Positions 35,560-49,300 of a DNA stretch of 64,000 nt are shown one piece after another; the first letter of the stretch is position 1, and every line of letters starts with the position of its first letter. The notes beneath the pieces were generated by a model. It was given only the letters and a program-made list of their open reading frames with translations, did not search any database and was not told the origin of the DNA. The position numbers were made by a program, and so were the translations under genes. The stretch lies in NCBI RefSeq assembly GCF_040802235.1, contig NC_133167.1, positions 43,584,001 to 43,648,000 of the forward strand. The letters run 5' to 3'. This stretch comes from Manis javanica. Taxonomy: Eukaryota; Chordata; Mammalia; Pholidota; Manidae.

Positions 35560-38500
35560 TGACACTGTGGCTAAGGTTAGGGTTAGGGTTAAGTGCAGAG
35601 TAAGAATAGGGTTAAGATTAGATTTAGGGTTCTGGTTTAATGTAAGTTTTAGTGTGAGATTTAGGATTAGGGTTATGGTGAGGTGTGGATGAAGGTGAGG
35701 GGTTAGGGTGAGGATATGGGTATGGCGAGAGTTATGTTTAGTATTCATTGTTATGGTTGTGGTTAAGTTCAGGTTTTGGTTTACAGTTAGATGTGGGTGG
35801 AGGTGATGGTGAGAGTGATAGATTAGGATGAGTGGACATAATTAGAGTTAGTGTTAGGTTTGTTTAGTGTAGTGTCAGTTTGCAGCTGCAGTTAGAGGTA
35901 GGTTTATTTTTCAGTGTGCCTGTTAGTATTAGCTTTATGGTTTGGCTTATGGTTACATTGGGTTGAAGTTGAGGGTGAGGGAGAGGTGTTAGGTTGAGTG
36001 GCTGGGGTTAGGGTTAGGAGTCGGTTTAGGGTTCAGTGTAGGGTGAAAATTGGGTTATGGTTAAAGTGTGAGGGTTGATGTCACGTTTTGGATATGGGTT
36101 AAGGTTAGATGTGGGTGAAGGTGAGTATGATGGTGAGTGGTTAGGATTAGGGGCCAGAGTAAGGTTTAAGGTTAGGTTATTGTTTCATGTACAGAGCGTT
36201 GAGGATAGCAGTTAGTGTTAGGTTTGTGTTTTAATGTTAGGGTAACATCAAGGTTGAGGTATAGTGTTACAGTGAGGTGTGGGTGACAATGGGGGTGAGT
36301 AGGTCAGGGTCCTGGTATGGTTAGGGTTAGGTTTGGGTGTTGTTTGGTTAAGGATGAAGTTATGGTGTGGTTAGCAGATAGGATCTGGGTTAGGGATGAG
36401 GGTGAGCTTGAGAGTTCGAATAACTGTTCTGCTTTGGTGTGAATTCAGGTGAGGGTTAAGTTAGGACCTTAGGACCTATACTTCAGGTAAGGATTGGAGT
36501 TATGGTTACATTACGTATAGAGTGAGGATATTTTTATGAAGAGACTTAGGTTTAGTGTGCAGTGTTAGTGTTGGGGTTCCGTTAATGTTTGGGGGTACTC
36601 TTATTTGTGGGTGATGGTGACAGTGAGAGTGAGGGATTAGGATGAGTGGTCATGGTTAGGGTTAGAGTTAGGTTTATTGTTTAGTGTGGGGTGGGAATGC
36701 AGCAACGGTTAGTGGTATTGTTCTTTTTAAGTGTGCGTGTTTCTGTTAAGTTTAGGGTTTCAGTTACGGTTACGTATGGGTGAAGGTGAGGGTGAGGGGG
36801 GTTTAGGTTGAGTGGGTGGGTTTAGCATTAGGATTTGATTTAGAGTTCAGTGTAGGGTGAGAATAGGGTTATGATTGGAGTTAGGATTCTGGTTTAATGT
36901 CAGTTTTAGTGTGTGATTTAGGGTTAGGGTTCTGGTGAGTTGTGCATTAAGGTATGGATGAGGGTGAGGAAGTAGGGACACAAGAAAAGTTAGGGTAAGT
37001 TTCCAGTGTAGGATTAGGTTTACAATGAAGTTATGGTGATGGTTATTTTCAGAGTAAGTTTAAGTGTCATGATTCCATGTCAGTAGGGGTGAGGGTGAGG
37101 GTTAGGATTTAGCATTAGGATTCAGGTTTGGGTTAGCATTAGGTGCTGGGTAAGCATATGGTTAAGGTGAGCTTTAGGTGTAGGGTTCAGTTTTAGAGTT
37201 GGAAGTATGTTTAGGATTCAGATTATGATTAGTTATGGGTGATGGTGAAGGTAAGGGTGTAGGGTTAGGTTGAGTGGCCAGGATTAGGTTTGGGTTTAGG
37301 GTTTAGTGTAGGGTGAGGATAAGGTTACAGTAAGAGTCAGATTTTAGATTTAATGTTAGGGTTACTGTTAGGTGTGGGTGAAGCTGAGGGTGTGGTTGTG
37401 AGGTTAGGGTGAATGTCCAGATTTAGTGTTAGGGTTGGCCTGAGGATTCAGTTCAGGGTTAGACTTATGGTTCGTGTTTAATGATAGGGTTAGGGCAAGT
37501 TTTAAGTTTATGGTTGCAGTGAAGTGTGGGTGAAGGTGAGGCTTTGGGTGAGGGGTTAGGGTGAATGGCCAGGTTTAGGGTTAGTGTTGAGCCTAGAGTT
37601 TATTGTAACATGAGGACAGGGTTATGGTTACAGTTAAGATATTTTTTATGTTAGGATTAGGGCGTGTTTTAAGTTTATGGTTACATTAAGGTGTAGCTGA
37701 AGTTGAGGCTACGGGTGAGGGTGTACGTGTTGGGTTAGATATATGATTATGTCTGGTGCTAACTTCCAGTGTGGATCAAAGTTAGGATTTGTGTTTAGGC
37801 TGATGGTTAGTGTCAGAGTAAGGTTTAGGGCTATGGTTCCATGTGAGTGAGGATGAGATTGAGGGTTATGGGTTAGGTTTCGCATTAGGGTTAGATGTAT
37901 GGTGAGGATATTGTTATGGTGAGCATTAGGTTTACTGTTCAGTTTTAGGGCTGGGGATAGGTTTATGTTTAGGGTTACAGTTAGATGTGGGTGATGGTGA
38001 AGGTAAGGGTGAAGAGTTAGTGTCAGTGGCCAGGGTTAGGATTAGAGTTATGTTTAGGGCTAAGTATAGGGTGAGGATAGGGTTATGTTTAGAATAAGAT
38101 TTGGGGTTTAATATTAGGATTAGCATTAAGTTTATTTGTAGGCTTATGGTTATGTGTGGGTGAAGGTAAGGGCGAGCAGATATGGTGAATATCCAGGGTT
38201 AGGGTTAGGTTTAAGGTTCAGTGTAGGGTGAGGATAGGGTTACAGTACAGGTAGGTTCAGGTTTCAGTGTGGGTTTGGGTTATGTTCAGGTTTTTGGTTA
38301 CAGTTATGTGTGGGTTAAGGTGATGGTAAGGGTGAAAGGTTAGGATGAGTGGCCACTGTTAGGGTTATGGTTGGATTTAGGGTTCATTGTAGCATGACTA
38401 TAAGTTACAGTTAAAGTAAGGTTTGGATTAATGTTAAGAGCGTTCATTTTACTTTTACGCTTATGGTTAGCTGCAGGTGATGTTGAGGGGTTAGTGTGAA

Positions 38501-41500
38501 TGGCAAGGCTTACAGTTAGGGCTAGGTTTTGCGTGCAGTGTAGAGTGAGAATAAGGTTACAGTTAGGGTTAGGGTTCTGGTTCGTGTTAGTGAAAGGGTG
38601 AGATTTAGGTTTAGAGTACAGTAAGATTTGTGTGAACGGTGAGGATGAGGAAGGAGAGCACAGGAAAAGTTAGGGTTAGGGTCCGGTGTAGGGTTAGGTT
38701 TAGGTTGAAGTTTTGGTGTGGGTTAGAGTTAGGATTTGGGTTTAGGCTGAGGATTAGTGTCAGAGCAAGGTTTAGAATTATGGTTTCGTGTGAGTGAGGG
38801 TGGGGGTTAGGCATTAGGATTAGTGTTACAGTTAGTTTTCGGGTTAGCGTTGCATGTAGGGTGAGGACATGGTTATGATGAGTATTAGGTTTGGGGTTGA
38901 GTTTTATGGTCTATGATGGGTTTAGGTTTTGGGTTATGGTTAGTTGTGGGTGATGATGAGCATAAGGGAGAAGGGTAAGGGTGGGTGGCAGGGGTGAGTT
39001 TTAGGGTTAGGTTTTGGGTTATGTGTAGGGGTAAGATAGGTTTATGGTTAGAGTAATGCTTGGGCTTTAATGTTTGGCTTAGTGTTAGGTTTAGTTTTAG
39101 GCTTATGATTAGTTGTTGGTGACTGTGAGTGTGAGGGTTTCTGGTGAATGGCCAGGGTTAGGTTTAGGGTTAGCTTAAGGGTTCAGTGTAGCATGAGAAT
39201 AGAGTTATAGTTAGATTAAGGTTTGTGGTTTAATGTTAGGATTAGCTTTAGGATTAGTTTTAGATTTCTGATTATGTGTGGTTGAGGGTGAGGGTGAGAG
39301 GGAGAGTCTATGCTGAATGGACAGTATAAGGTTTAAGGTTAGGTTAAGAGTTCAGTATAGTGTGAGGATAGAGTTACAGTTGGAGTAACGTTTTGGGTTT
39401 AATGCTAGGATCACCTTTAGGTTTAGTTTTAGGCTTATGATTAGGTGTGAGAGAGGATGATGGTTTAGGGTGAGTGGTCAGGATTAGGGTTAAATTTAGT
39501 TTTAAAGTCAGGTGTACGGGGATAATAGGGTTGCGGTTTATGTTAGCATTTGTGTTTAATGCTAGTGTAAGGGCAAGATTCAGGTTTAGGGTTATGGTGA
39601 GGGGTGAGTGAAGATGTGGGTGAGTGGGTAGGGGTACAGGAAGGGTTAGGGTTAGTTGTAGGATTAGGTTTAGGAAGACGTTATGGTGTGGGTTAGAGTT
39701 AGGATTTGGGTTTAGGCTGAGAGTTGTGTGATAGTTAGGTTAGCAGTTATGGTTTCATGTGAGTGAGGGTGAGGTTTATGGGCTAGACTGAGGGTTAGGG
39801 TTAGGGGTAGCGTTAGTTGTAGGGTGGGGATATGATTACACAAGTGTTATATTTAGGGTTCAGTGTTAGGTTTTGGGTTAGTTTTAGGTTCTGGGTTATG
39901 TTTAGGATTTGGTTTATGGTTAGGTGTGGGTGAAGGTTATCATCAGAGTGAGAGTTTAGGTTGAGGGGAAAAGGTTAGGATTAGCTTTAGGTTTAGGGTT
40001 CAGTGTAGAATGAACATAGGGTTATGGTGAGAGTTAGGATTTGGTTTCAGTGTGAGTGTTGGGGTTATGTCTAAGGTTTCTTATGGTTGGGTTGGGTGAA
40101 GGTGAGGGTGAGGGTGAAGGGGTAGCATGAACATCTATGGATAGGATTAGGGTTAAGTTTAGAGTGAGGTGTACAGCAAGGATAGGGTTATGGTCAGAGT
40201 TATTGTTTAGGTTTAATGTTAGGGTAAGTGTGAAATTGAGGTTTATTGTTATGGTGAGGTATGGGTGATGATGATGGTGAGGGTAAGGGGGTTGGGTGAG
40301 GGTTAGGTGTATATTGAGGTTTAGGATGATGTATGGTGTGGGTTAGAATCAGGGTTTGACTTTAGACTTAGGGTTAGCATGGGATCTAGTTTAATGGTTA
40401 TGGTGGTTCTGTATCAGTGAGGGTGAGGGTTAGGGGCTAAACTTGTTTAGTGTTATGGTTAGTGGTAGAGTTCAGTGTAGGGTGAGGATATGATTACAGT
40501 GAGAGTTAGGTTTAGGGTTCAGTGTTACTGTTTGGGTTAAGTTTAGATTTGGGGTTTCAGTTAGGTGTGGGTGAAGGTGATGATGAGGGTGATATGTTAC
40601 ATTGAGGTGCCAGGGTTAGGGTTAGGATTAGGTTTAGAGTTCTGTGTATGGTTATGATTACTGTGAGTTATGGTTCAGTTCCTGTGTGAGGGTTAAGGTT
40701 ATATTTAGGGTTTTTGTTTTGGTTAGGTATGGGTGAATATGAGGGTGAGAGTGTGGGGTTAGCATGAAGGCCACGGTTAAGATTAGGGTTAGGTGTCCAG
40801 ATACAATAGGTTATGTTTAGAGTTATTATTCAGATTTAATGTTAGAGTAAGGGTGAGATTGATGTTTAGGGTAATGGTGAGGTGTGGGTGATGATAAGGG
40901 TGAGTGTGACAAGCTGGCGTATGGGTAGTGTTAGGGTCAGGATTAGGTGTAGGGTTAGGTTTAGGATGACATTATGGTGTGTGTTAGAGTTAGGATTTGG
41001 GTTTAGGCTGAGAGCATGAGTTAGGTTAGCAGTTATGATTCCGTGTGAGTGAGGGTGAGGGTTATGGGGTAGTCTTATGGTTAGGATTAGGGTTAGAGGC
41101 AGCATTAGTTGTAGGGTGAGGATATGGTTACAGCAACAGTTAGTTTTAGGATTTAGTGTTAGGGTTTGGGTTAGGTTTAGGTTTTGGGTTATGGTTAGGT
41201 GTGGGTTAAGGTGATGATGATGAGGGTGTGAGTTAGATCGAGGAACCAGAGTTAGGGTTAGGGTTAGGTTTTGGGTTTGGTGAAGGCTTAAGATAGGTGT
41301 AGTTATGACTTGATTTCAGGGTGAGGGTTAGGGTTATGTTTAGGATTTGTGTTATGATTATGTGTGGGTGAAGCTGATGGTGAGGGTGAAGGGCCAGGTT
41401 TAGAATTAGGGTTAGTATTCCAGTTAGGAGTACAAAGAGGATAGTGTTACGGCTAAAGTTAGTGTTCAGATTTGATCCTAGGGTGTGCACAAGATTGAGG

Positions 41501-42535
41501 GTTAGTGTAATGATGAGGTGTGGGTGGTGATGAGGGTAAGGATAAGGGTAAGGGGGTTTGGGTATGGGTAAGGTTAGATATAGTTGTTGCGTTAAGTTTA
41601 GGATGAAGTTATGGTGTGGTGTAGAGTTAGGATTTGGTTTCAAGCTGAGGGTTAGCATCAGAGTAATTTTAGGGGTCAAGGTTCCATGTCAGTGAGAATG
41701 AGGGTGAGTGTTATGTGTTAGAATTAGGTTTGGGTTGAGGTTAGTGTAAGGTGTATGGTGAGGATATGGTTAGGGTAAGCATTACATGTAGGGTTCAGTT
41801 TTAAAGTTGGGAATAGGTTTAGGATTAAGTTTCTGATTAGCTGTGGGTAAGGGTGTAGGGTTTGGTTGAGTGGCCAGGGTTAGGATTAGCATTAGGTTTA
41901 GTGTAGGGTGAGGATAAGGTTATGGTTAGATTAAGGTTTTGGGTTTAATGTTAGGGTTAGCATGAGGTTTAGTTGTAGGCCATGGTTATGTACGGGTGGT
42001 GAAGGTGTGCTTGTGGGGTTGGGGTAAATGTCCAGATTTAGTGTTAGGATTCGGTTTAGGGTTCAGTGTAGGGTGAAGATAGGGTTATGGTTAGAGTTAT
42101 GGTTCATGTTTAATGATAGTTTTAGAGCAAGATTTAAGTTAATGGTTACAGTGAATTGTGGGTGAAGGTGAGGCTGTGGGTGAGGGTTAGAGTGAATGGC
42201 CAGAGTTAGGATTAGGGTTTGGATTAGGATTTAGTGTAGGGTGAGGATAGGGTTATGGCTAGTGTTAGGATTGGTTTTTAATGTTAGGGTTAAGGCATGT
42301 TTTAAGTTTATGGTTACAGTAAAGTGTGGGTGAAGGTGAGGCTACATTTGAGGGATAGGTGTTGGGTTAGATGTAAGATTAAGTTTGGTGTTAACTTTCA
42401 GGGTAGATTCGAATTGGGATTTGCATTTAGTTAAGTGTTAGCATTAGATTTAGGTTTAGAATTAGGGTCCCTTGAGAGAGAGAGAGAGTGAGGGTTTGGG
42501 TTCATTCAGTGTTAGTTTTAGGGTAACAGTTAGGT
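35560..42535 (+). repeat. Degenerate telomere-like (TTAGGG-related) array, about 7 kb
   Basis: Nearly the whole stretch is built of six-to-seven-base words such as GGTTAG, GTTAGG, TTAGGG, GTGAGG and GTTATGG on the plus strand, with exact TTAGGG tandem only locally (for instance 35575-35590). On top of that, phrases recur at a spacing near 160 bases: GTGAGTGGCCAG-like words at about 37268, 37408, 37568, and again 38026, 38186, 38348. A longer phrase with TTTAGGCTGAG recurs near 37772, 38733, 39690, 40993, spacings that are near-multiples of 160. So it is a higher-order satellite made from telomere-like units. Long minus-strand open stretches of Leu, Thr, Asn and Pro are products of the repeat, not genes. 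The array is interstitial: ordinary L1-bearing DNA lies on both sides. Confidence 0.92.
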
Positions 42536-42715
42536 GAGAATACTGTCAATAATTCTGTAACATCTTTCTATGTTGATAGACAGTAACTGTACTATTTGAG
42601 ATGAGGATTTAATAATGTGTGTGACTGCAGAACCACTATGTGTATACTTGGAACCACCATAATATTGTATATCAACAACATAAAATTGAATAAAATAGTT
42701 GAGTTTTCAAGGTAC
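42536..42715 (+). mobile_element. L1-type 3' end fragment abutting the array
   Basis: Contains "acatctttctatgttgatag", "gaggatttaataatgtgtgt" and "atattgtatatcaacaaca", then an A-rich end. The same family occurs reversed at 2820-2950. It begins directly where the telomere-like array ends. Confidence 0.6.
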
Positions 42716-44261
42716 TTTCCTTGAGGACAATCTTGATATAATTTCCAATGTCTAATTTTTTATGAGTAAGAATTATTATTAATGTAATTTTTTATTCTTG
42801 AAAAGAGCTTAATATTTTATTTTCAATTTGTACTATACCATTCATTTATCCATTAAGTATTCAGGCATTTCTCCATGGCATAAAAGCCAAAACTTATTTT
42901 TGGAAGGATTAATATGGATATACATAAAGAGAGAAAATAGATAAAATTTCAAGCTACATCAAGGGACTATTTTCACAAAAGTATTATAAATATTGACCAG
43001 AGTCAAACTGAATATTAAATAAATACATATTGCTTTAAAAAAGACATATGCAAATGTTTTCATGGAATACCACATCAAATTTTCAATATAGTTCTATTTC
43101 TACTTTATATATTAAATTTCACATTTGGCCTAAAAACCTAGCAGTTATATCTGTCACCCCTTCTCCAATTAGTCTGAATTTTCCATTTCTTCATTAGCTA
43201 TGTTTTGTATTTTTATTTTGTGATGGTTTTATTTTTAAATATTATGTTTAAATGTAATATATTTAAATTGATGATATTATGCATTAGCTATTTCCTAATG
43301 TAACTTCTGTATTTACTCATGTTCATCTATAAATATGTACATCAATTTCTGATTATTACCAATTTGTGACTTGTCAGTGTCCTTCAGTCAATTTGCAGTT
43401 GTGATATTCTTTCCCAACAGTATCATATTTCAGTACTTTATTCCCCTTAAATATAATCTGTATTATCTAGCTTATAAATTATTTATCATTATCTACTCTT
43501 AAGGGCCTTTGCACTTTCTCAAGACTCCAACTTTCTAGTGTTCCAATTTGTGAGGTATTCTGAATAAAAATCCCCTCTTTACTACAACATGCTCTTAATT
43601 TTGTAATTAATTATATTGTGTTTATTATGTACATATCACCCAGGAATGTAATTATCATGAAAAAATATGTCTCAATGGGTATTGGTTAACTGAGTGAATG
43701 AATGTATATTTGCACTCACTTATAAGGCTATGTTCTGCATTAATGAGAACATAGGTTTAGCTGCTGCATCAAAGAATTAGAAAAGTGACCTAAGATATAT
43801 AGTGAATACCAATATGTCAGTGATTCAGATTCCTCCTAACTGATTGCTGTGCCACTTGTGTCTCATTACTCAAATCTGCGAGATCCACAAGGGGTAAAAA
43901 TCAAAGCTGTGCTTAAATGAACTATATTGAACACATACACATGCACTATAAATATATACATATATAAATACATGAATACTATACCCACACATATGCATGC
44001 ACATGCACATGCACACATTACCTCTCTATTACTAAAGGCATTTACATCTTCTCAGAGCTCTCAGAGCTTAATATACCAGTTTGTGAAATTTTTGATAGCT
44101 GTTTTCATGAAATGCTCCTATTTATAGTTTTGAGGATTTGCTTCTAATAGAGTGTGTTAGACTCTCTGCTAAGTTTCAATATTCAATATTAGCATTCTAC
44201 CAATTGTAAACTCTGATCTAGTTGTGGAGAGGTTGATTGCTTGTATTCACAATAAAATAAA
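42716..44261. other. Unassigned AT-rich DNA
   Basis: No gene. Alternating purine-pyrimidine words (ATGCACATGCACACAT) lie at 43990-44020. The last bases before the L1 are A-rich. Confidence 0.45.
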
Positions 44262-45310
44262 AAATAAATATGGTGTGTGGATTAAAGATGGCAGCATGAG
44301 ACAGAGGCCTCCTCCCAAACTACATATAATAGGAAAATATAATTAATACAACTAATTCTGAAAGAGCAACAGGAAAGAAGGCTGCACCAGATGTCATACA
44401 CCTGGAGAAAAGAAAAGACCTCATGGAACAGGGTAACATACCAAAGCTGTGATCCAGTGGAACCCAAGCCCTTCCCCCACCTCAGCTCTCCAATGGGAAG
44501 AAGAGAAATAGAATGAGGAGGGAGTGGAAGCCTAGCACTGCTGTAAACCTAGCCCTGGAGATCTGTTCTGTAAGCATGAACCTACATTGTATGGTGTTGT
44601 GGTGATTAGTGGGGTTGGAAAGCTAAGACAGGCAGAATCCTTGGAGAGACCTCTTCCAGCCACGTGTGGAAAACAGGGATCCATATCTGGCTGCTCTCAG
44701 TCAAAAGAAAGACTTCCTAATAGTTGAGAGGGCTGCTAAATGGGCAAGGATTACACAGAGCTTAATGCTTAGGAGAAACGACAGGTAGACAAAACTGTCA
44801 GGGTGCACTCTGCCTAGCAGGTTGGAAACTTTGGGGAGATTCAGGCACTCTATCCCCTGGCTAGCTATGCGGCTCCAAGGACCCCCACTGTGATATGCAG
44901 CCTGCTGTGCCTTCCTTCTGCCAGTCCGCACCTGGCTTTCAAGTCACCAGCCCCTGCCATGCCTTCAGGCCAGCCAAAGGGAAGCCCCACCTATGGCAGC
45001 TACAAACGCAAAGCATAGAGGCTTATACCTGTGGTTTGGCCCACTTGTTCTGGTAGTGGAGACAGGCATAGCAGGCAGGAAACAGCTCTTTCCTCCCTCC
45101 AGGCACCACGGCCACTCCTCTGCAACCCCCGACATCACTCCAGGGGCTGAGCAGCTCCATAAAGTAGAGCTTCTGGGCACTAGAGGGTGCCACATACAAA
45201 TATAAAGGAACAGAGTTCAACCCAAAATCCCAAAAACACCAGAGAAAGGGTAAAGTGAAACTGAACTCATCAATCTTCCTGAAAGAGATTCCAAAAGAAA
45301 AATCATAAAC

Positions 45311-46045
45311 ATGCCCACAGAAGTACAGAAAAATATTCAAGAACTCAGGAACAGATTCAGGATGGAGATCCAATCATTATGGAATACAATGGAAGGATTT
45401 AAAAGCAAATTAGATACAGTGGAGAAGACAATAAATGAAATAGAAATTAGAGAAGAAGAATACAAAGGAACAGAGGCACAGAGAGAAAAAAGGATCTCTA
45501 GAAATGAAATAATATTGAGAGAACTATGTGACCAATCCAAATGGAACAATATTCATTGTTTAGGGGTACCAGAAGAAGAAGAGAGAGGAAAAAGGGATAT
45601 AAAGTATCTTTGATGAGCTAATTGTTAAAAACATCCCAAATCTGGGGAAGGAGATAGTCTCTCAAGCCATGGAGGTAAACAGATCTCCCAACACAAGGGA
45701 CCCAAGCAAGACAACACCAAGACATATAATAGTTAAAATGGCAAAGATCAAAGATAAGGGCAGACTGTTAAAAGCAGCTAGAGAGAGAAAAAAGATCAGA
45801 TAAAAAGGAAAACCCATCTGGCTATCATCAGACTTCTCAGCAGAAACCTTGCAGGCAAGAAGGGAGTGCCATGATATGTGCAATGCAATGAAGGAGAAGG
45901 GCCTCAAACCAAGAATACCCTACCCAGAAAGATTAATATTTAAATTTGAAGGAGTGATTAAACAATTTCCAGATAAGCAAAAGCTGAGGGAATTTATCTC
46001 CCACAAACTATCTCTACACTGTATTTTTCAGGGACTGCTATAGAT
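45311..46045 (+). pseudogene. L1 ORF1 (RNA-binding chaperone), broken
   Basis: L1 ORF1 protein trimerises by a coiled coil, binds L1 RNA and is needed for retroposition. The first 100 codons (45311-45613) are a charged, heptad-like helix ending near an EIILRELCDQS stretch, the transition to the RNA-recognition domain. The frame then stops and continues in other frames: 45615-45800 has a KNIPNLGKEI-like piece and 45849-46043 holds the C-terminal domain (KGLKPRIPYPERLIFKFEG). At least one shift and one stop separate them. The remnant is unmistakably L1 ORF1. Confidence 0.8.
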
Positions 46046-46329
46046 GGAAGTGTTCCTAAGGCTAAATAGCTATCACCAGAGGTAATAAAACTACAGTAAG
46101 GAAGTAGAACAATTAATTACTAAGCAAATGCAAAATTAAATCTACTACCCCAAAGTCAGTGAAGGGATAGACAAAGAGTACAGAATATGATACCTAATAT
46201 ATAAAGAATGGAGGAGGAAGGAAAAGGATGAGAAAAAAAAGAACCCTTAGATTATGTTTGTAATAGCATATGAAGTAGGTTAAGTTAGACTCTTAGATAG
46301 TAAGGAAGTTACCCTTGAACCTTTCAAAA

Positions 46330-49300
46330 CCATGAATCTAAAGCCTGAAATGGCAGTAAGTACATACTTATCAATAATCACCCTAAATATAAATGGTCTG
46401 AATGTACCAATCAAAAGACATAGAGTCATTGAATGGATAAGAAAACAAGACGCATGTTGCCTGCAAGACACTTCAAACTCAAAGATATACACAGACTAAA
46501 AGTAAAGGGATGGAAAAAGATATTTCATGAAACTAACAGGGAGAAAAACGCAGGAGTTCAGTATTGGTATCAGACAAAATACACTTCAAAGCAGAGAAAG
46601 TCACAAGAGACAAAGAAAGACATTACATAATGATAAAGGGTTCAATATGACAAGAGGATATAACCATTATAAATATCTATGCACGCAACACAGGAGCACC
46701 TACATATATGAAACAAATACTAACAGAATTGAAAGGGGAAATGGAATGCAATGCATTCATTCTAGGATACGTCAACACACCACGCACTCCAAAGGACAGA
46801 TCAACCAGACAGAAAATAATTAAGGAGAAAGAGGCATTGCACAACACATTAGAACAGATGGACCTAAGAAACATCTACAGAACTCTCTGCCCCAAAGCAG
46901 CAGGATACACGTTCTTCTCAAGTGCACATGGAACATTTTCAAGAATAGATCATATAGTAGGCCACAAAAAGGTCCTCAGTAAATTCATAAAGATTGAAAT
47001 TGTACCCACCAGCTTCTCAGACCACAAAGGTATGAAACTAGAAATAAATTACACAAAAAATTTGAAAAATCCCACAAACACATGGAGGCTTAAAAACATG
47101 CTCTTAATAACCAATGGAAAATTGCCCAAATAAAAACAGAGATCAAGCTGTATATAGAGAAAAATGATAATAATAATTCAAAATTGCAAAATCAGTGGGA
47201 TGTAGCAAAAGCCATGCTAAGAGGAAAGTATATGGCAGTACAGGCCTATCTCAGGAAAGAAGAACAATCCCATAGGAACAGTCTAAATTCATAATTAATG
47301 AATCTAGAAAAAGAAGAACAAATGAGGCCTAAAGACAGGAGAAGGATGGACATAATAAAGATTAGAGCAGAAATAAACAAAATCGAGAAGAATAACACAA
47401 TAGAAAGAATCAGTGAAACCAAGAGCTGGTTCTTCGAGAAAATAAACAAAATAGCTAAACCCCTAGCCAGACTTATCAAGACAAAAATAGAGTGTACACA
47501 CATAAACACAATCAGATTTAGAAAGGAAAAATCACTTTGGACACCATAGAAATACAAAGAATTATTAGGGAATACTATGAAAAATTATGTGTTAACAAAA
47601 TGGACTACTTTCAAGAAAAATACAACCTTCCAAGACTGACCCAGAAAGAAATAGAAAATCAGAACAGACCAATTACAAGCAAAGAAATTGAACTGGTAAT
47701 CAAAAAACTACCTAAGAAAAAAATTTCTGGACCAGATGGTTTCATCACTGAATTTTATCAAACATTTAGTGAAGACATAATACCCATCCTCCTTAAAGTT
47801 TTCCAAAAAGTAGATGAGGAGTGAGTTCTTCCAAAGTCATGCTATGTGGCCTGCACCACTCTAATACTAAAACCAGGCAAAGACACCACCAAAGAAAGAA
47901 AGTTACAAACCAATATCCCTAATGAACGTAGATGCAAAAATACTCAAAAAAATATTAGCAAACTGAATTCAAAACTACATCAAAAAGATCATCTATCATG
48001 ATCAAATAGCATTCATTGCAGTGATGCAAGGATGGTACAATATTCGAAAATCCATTAACATCATCCATCACAACAAAAAGAAGGAAAAATGCCAAAAAAG
48101 CATCCATAGATGCCAAAAAAGCATCTGACAAATTCAATATGATAAAAATTCTCAACAAAATTGGTATAGAGGGCAGTACCTCAACATAATAAAGGCCATA
48201 TGTGACAAACTTACAGCCAACATCATACTTAACAGCAAGAAGCTGAAAGCCTTTCATTTAAGATCAGGAACAAGACAAGGATGCCCACTCTCTCGACATT
48301 TATTCAACATAGTTCTGGAGGGCCTCACCATGAAAATCAGACAACACAAATAAATAAAAGGCATCTAGATTGGTAAAGAAGAAGTTAAACTGTCACTGTT
48401 TACAGATGATATGACATTCTACATAAAAAACACTAAAGAATCTACTCCAAAACTACTAGATCCAACATCTGAATTCAGCAAAGTTGCAGGATACAAAATT
48501 AATACACAGAAATCTGTTGCATTCCTATACACTAACAATGAACTAGAAGAAAGACAAATCAGGAAAACAATTCCATTGACAACTGCATCAAAAAGAATTA
48601 AAAACCTAGCAGTAAACCTAAGCAAGGAAGTGAAAGACCTATACTCTGAAAAGTACAAGACACTCATGAGAGAAATTAAAGAAGATACAAATAAATGGAA
48701 ACACATCTGTGCTCATAGTTCTGGAGGATACAGGATAGGAAGAATTAATATTGTCAAAATGGCCATCATGCCTAAAGCAATCTACAGATTCAATGCAATC
48801 CCTATCAAAATACTAACAGGATTCTTCAATGAATTGGAGCAAATAGTTCTAAAATTCATACGGAACCACAAAAGACCCTGAATAACCAAAGCAATCCTGA
48901 GAAGGAAGAATAAAGCCAGGGGTATTATGCTCCCCAATTTCAAGCTCTACTACAAAGCCACAGTAATAAAAACAATTTGGTACTGGCACTAAAACAAACC
49001 CATAGACCAATGAAACTGACTAGAGAGCCCAGATATAAACCCAAGCATATATGGTCAATAAATATACGATAAAAGAGCCATGGATATACATGGAAGAAGG
49101 GGGAAATGGAATTGATTTTGGTAAGATATTAAGACATTCCAGACGGCCTCTTCAACAACTGGTGTTGGAAAAACTGGACAGCTACTTGCAAGAGAATGAG
49201 ACTGGATTATTATCTAACCCCATAAATAAAAGTAAACTCAAAATGTATCAAAGACCTGAATGTAAGTCATGAAACCATAAAACTCTTATTAGACAACATA

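Noticed and set aside
40866-41679. Minus-strand open stretches of 79 and 148 codons rich in Leu, Thr, Asn and Pro
   Set aside because: They are reverse readings of the telomere-like repeat; composition explains them.
35560-42535. CRISPR-like array
   Set aside because: Repeats are continuous and degenerate with no spacers, and the DNA is mammalian.
44965-45373. Frames of 70-116 codons over the L1 5' UTR
   Set aside because: L1 5' UTRs are GC-richer and give chance frames; the minus-strand ones run against ORF1.
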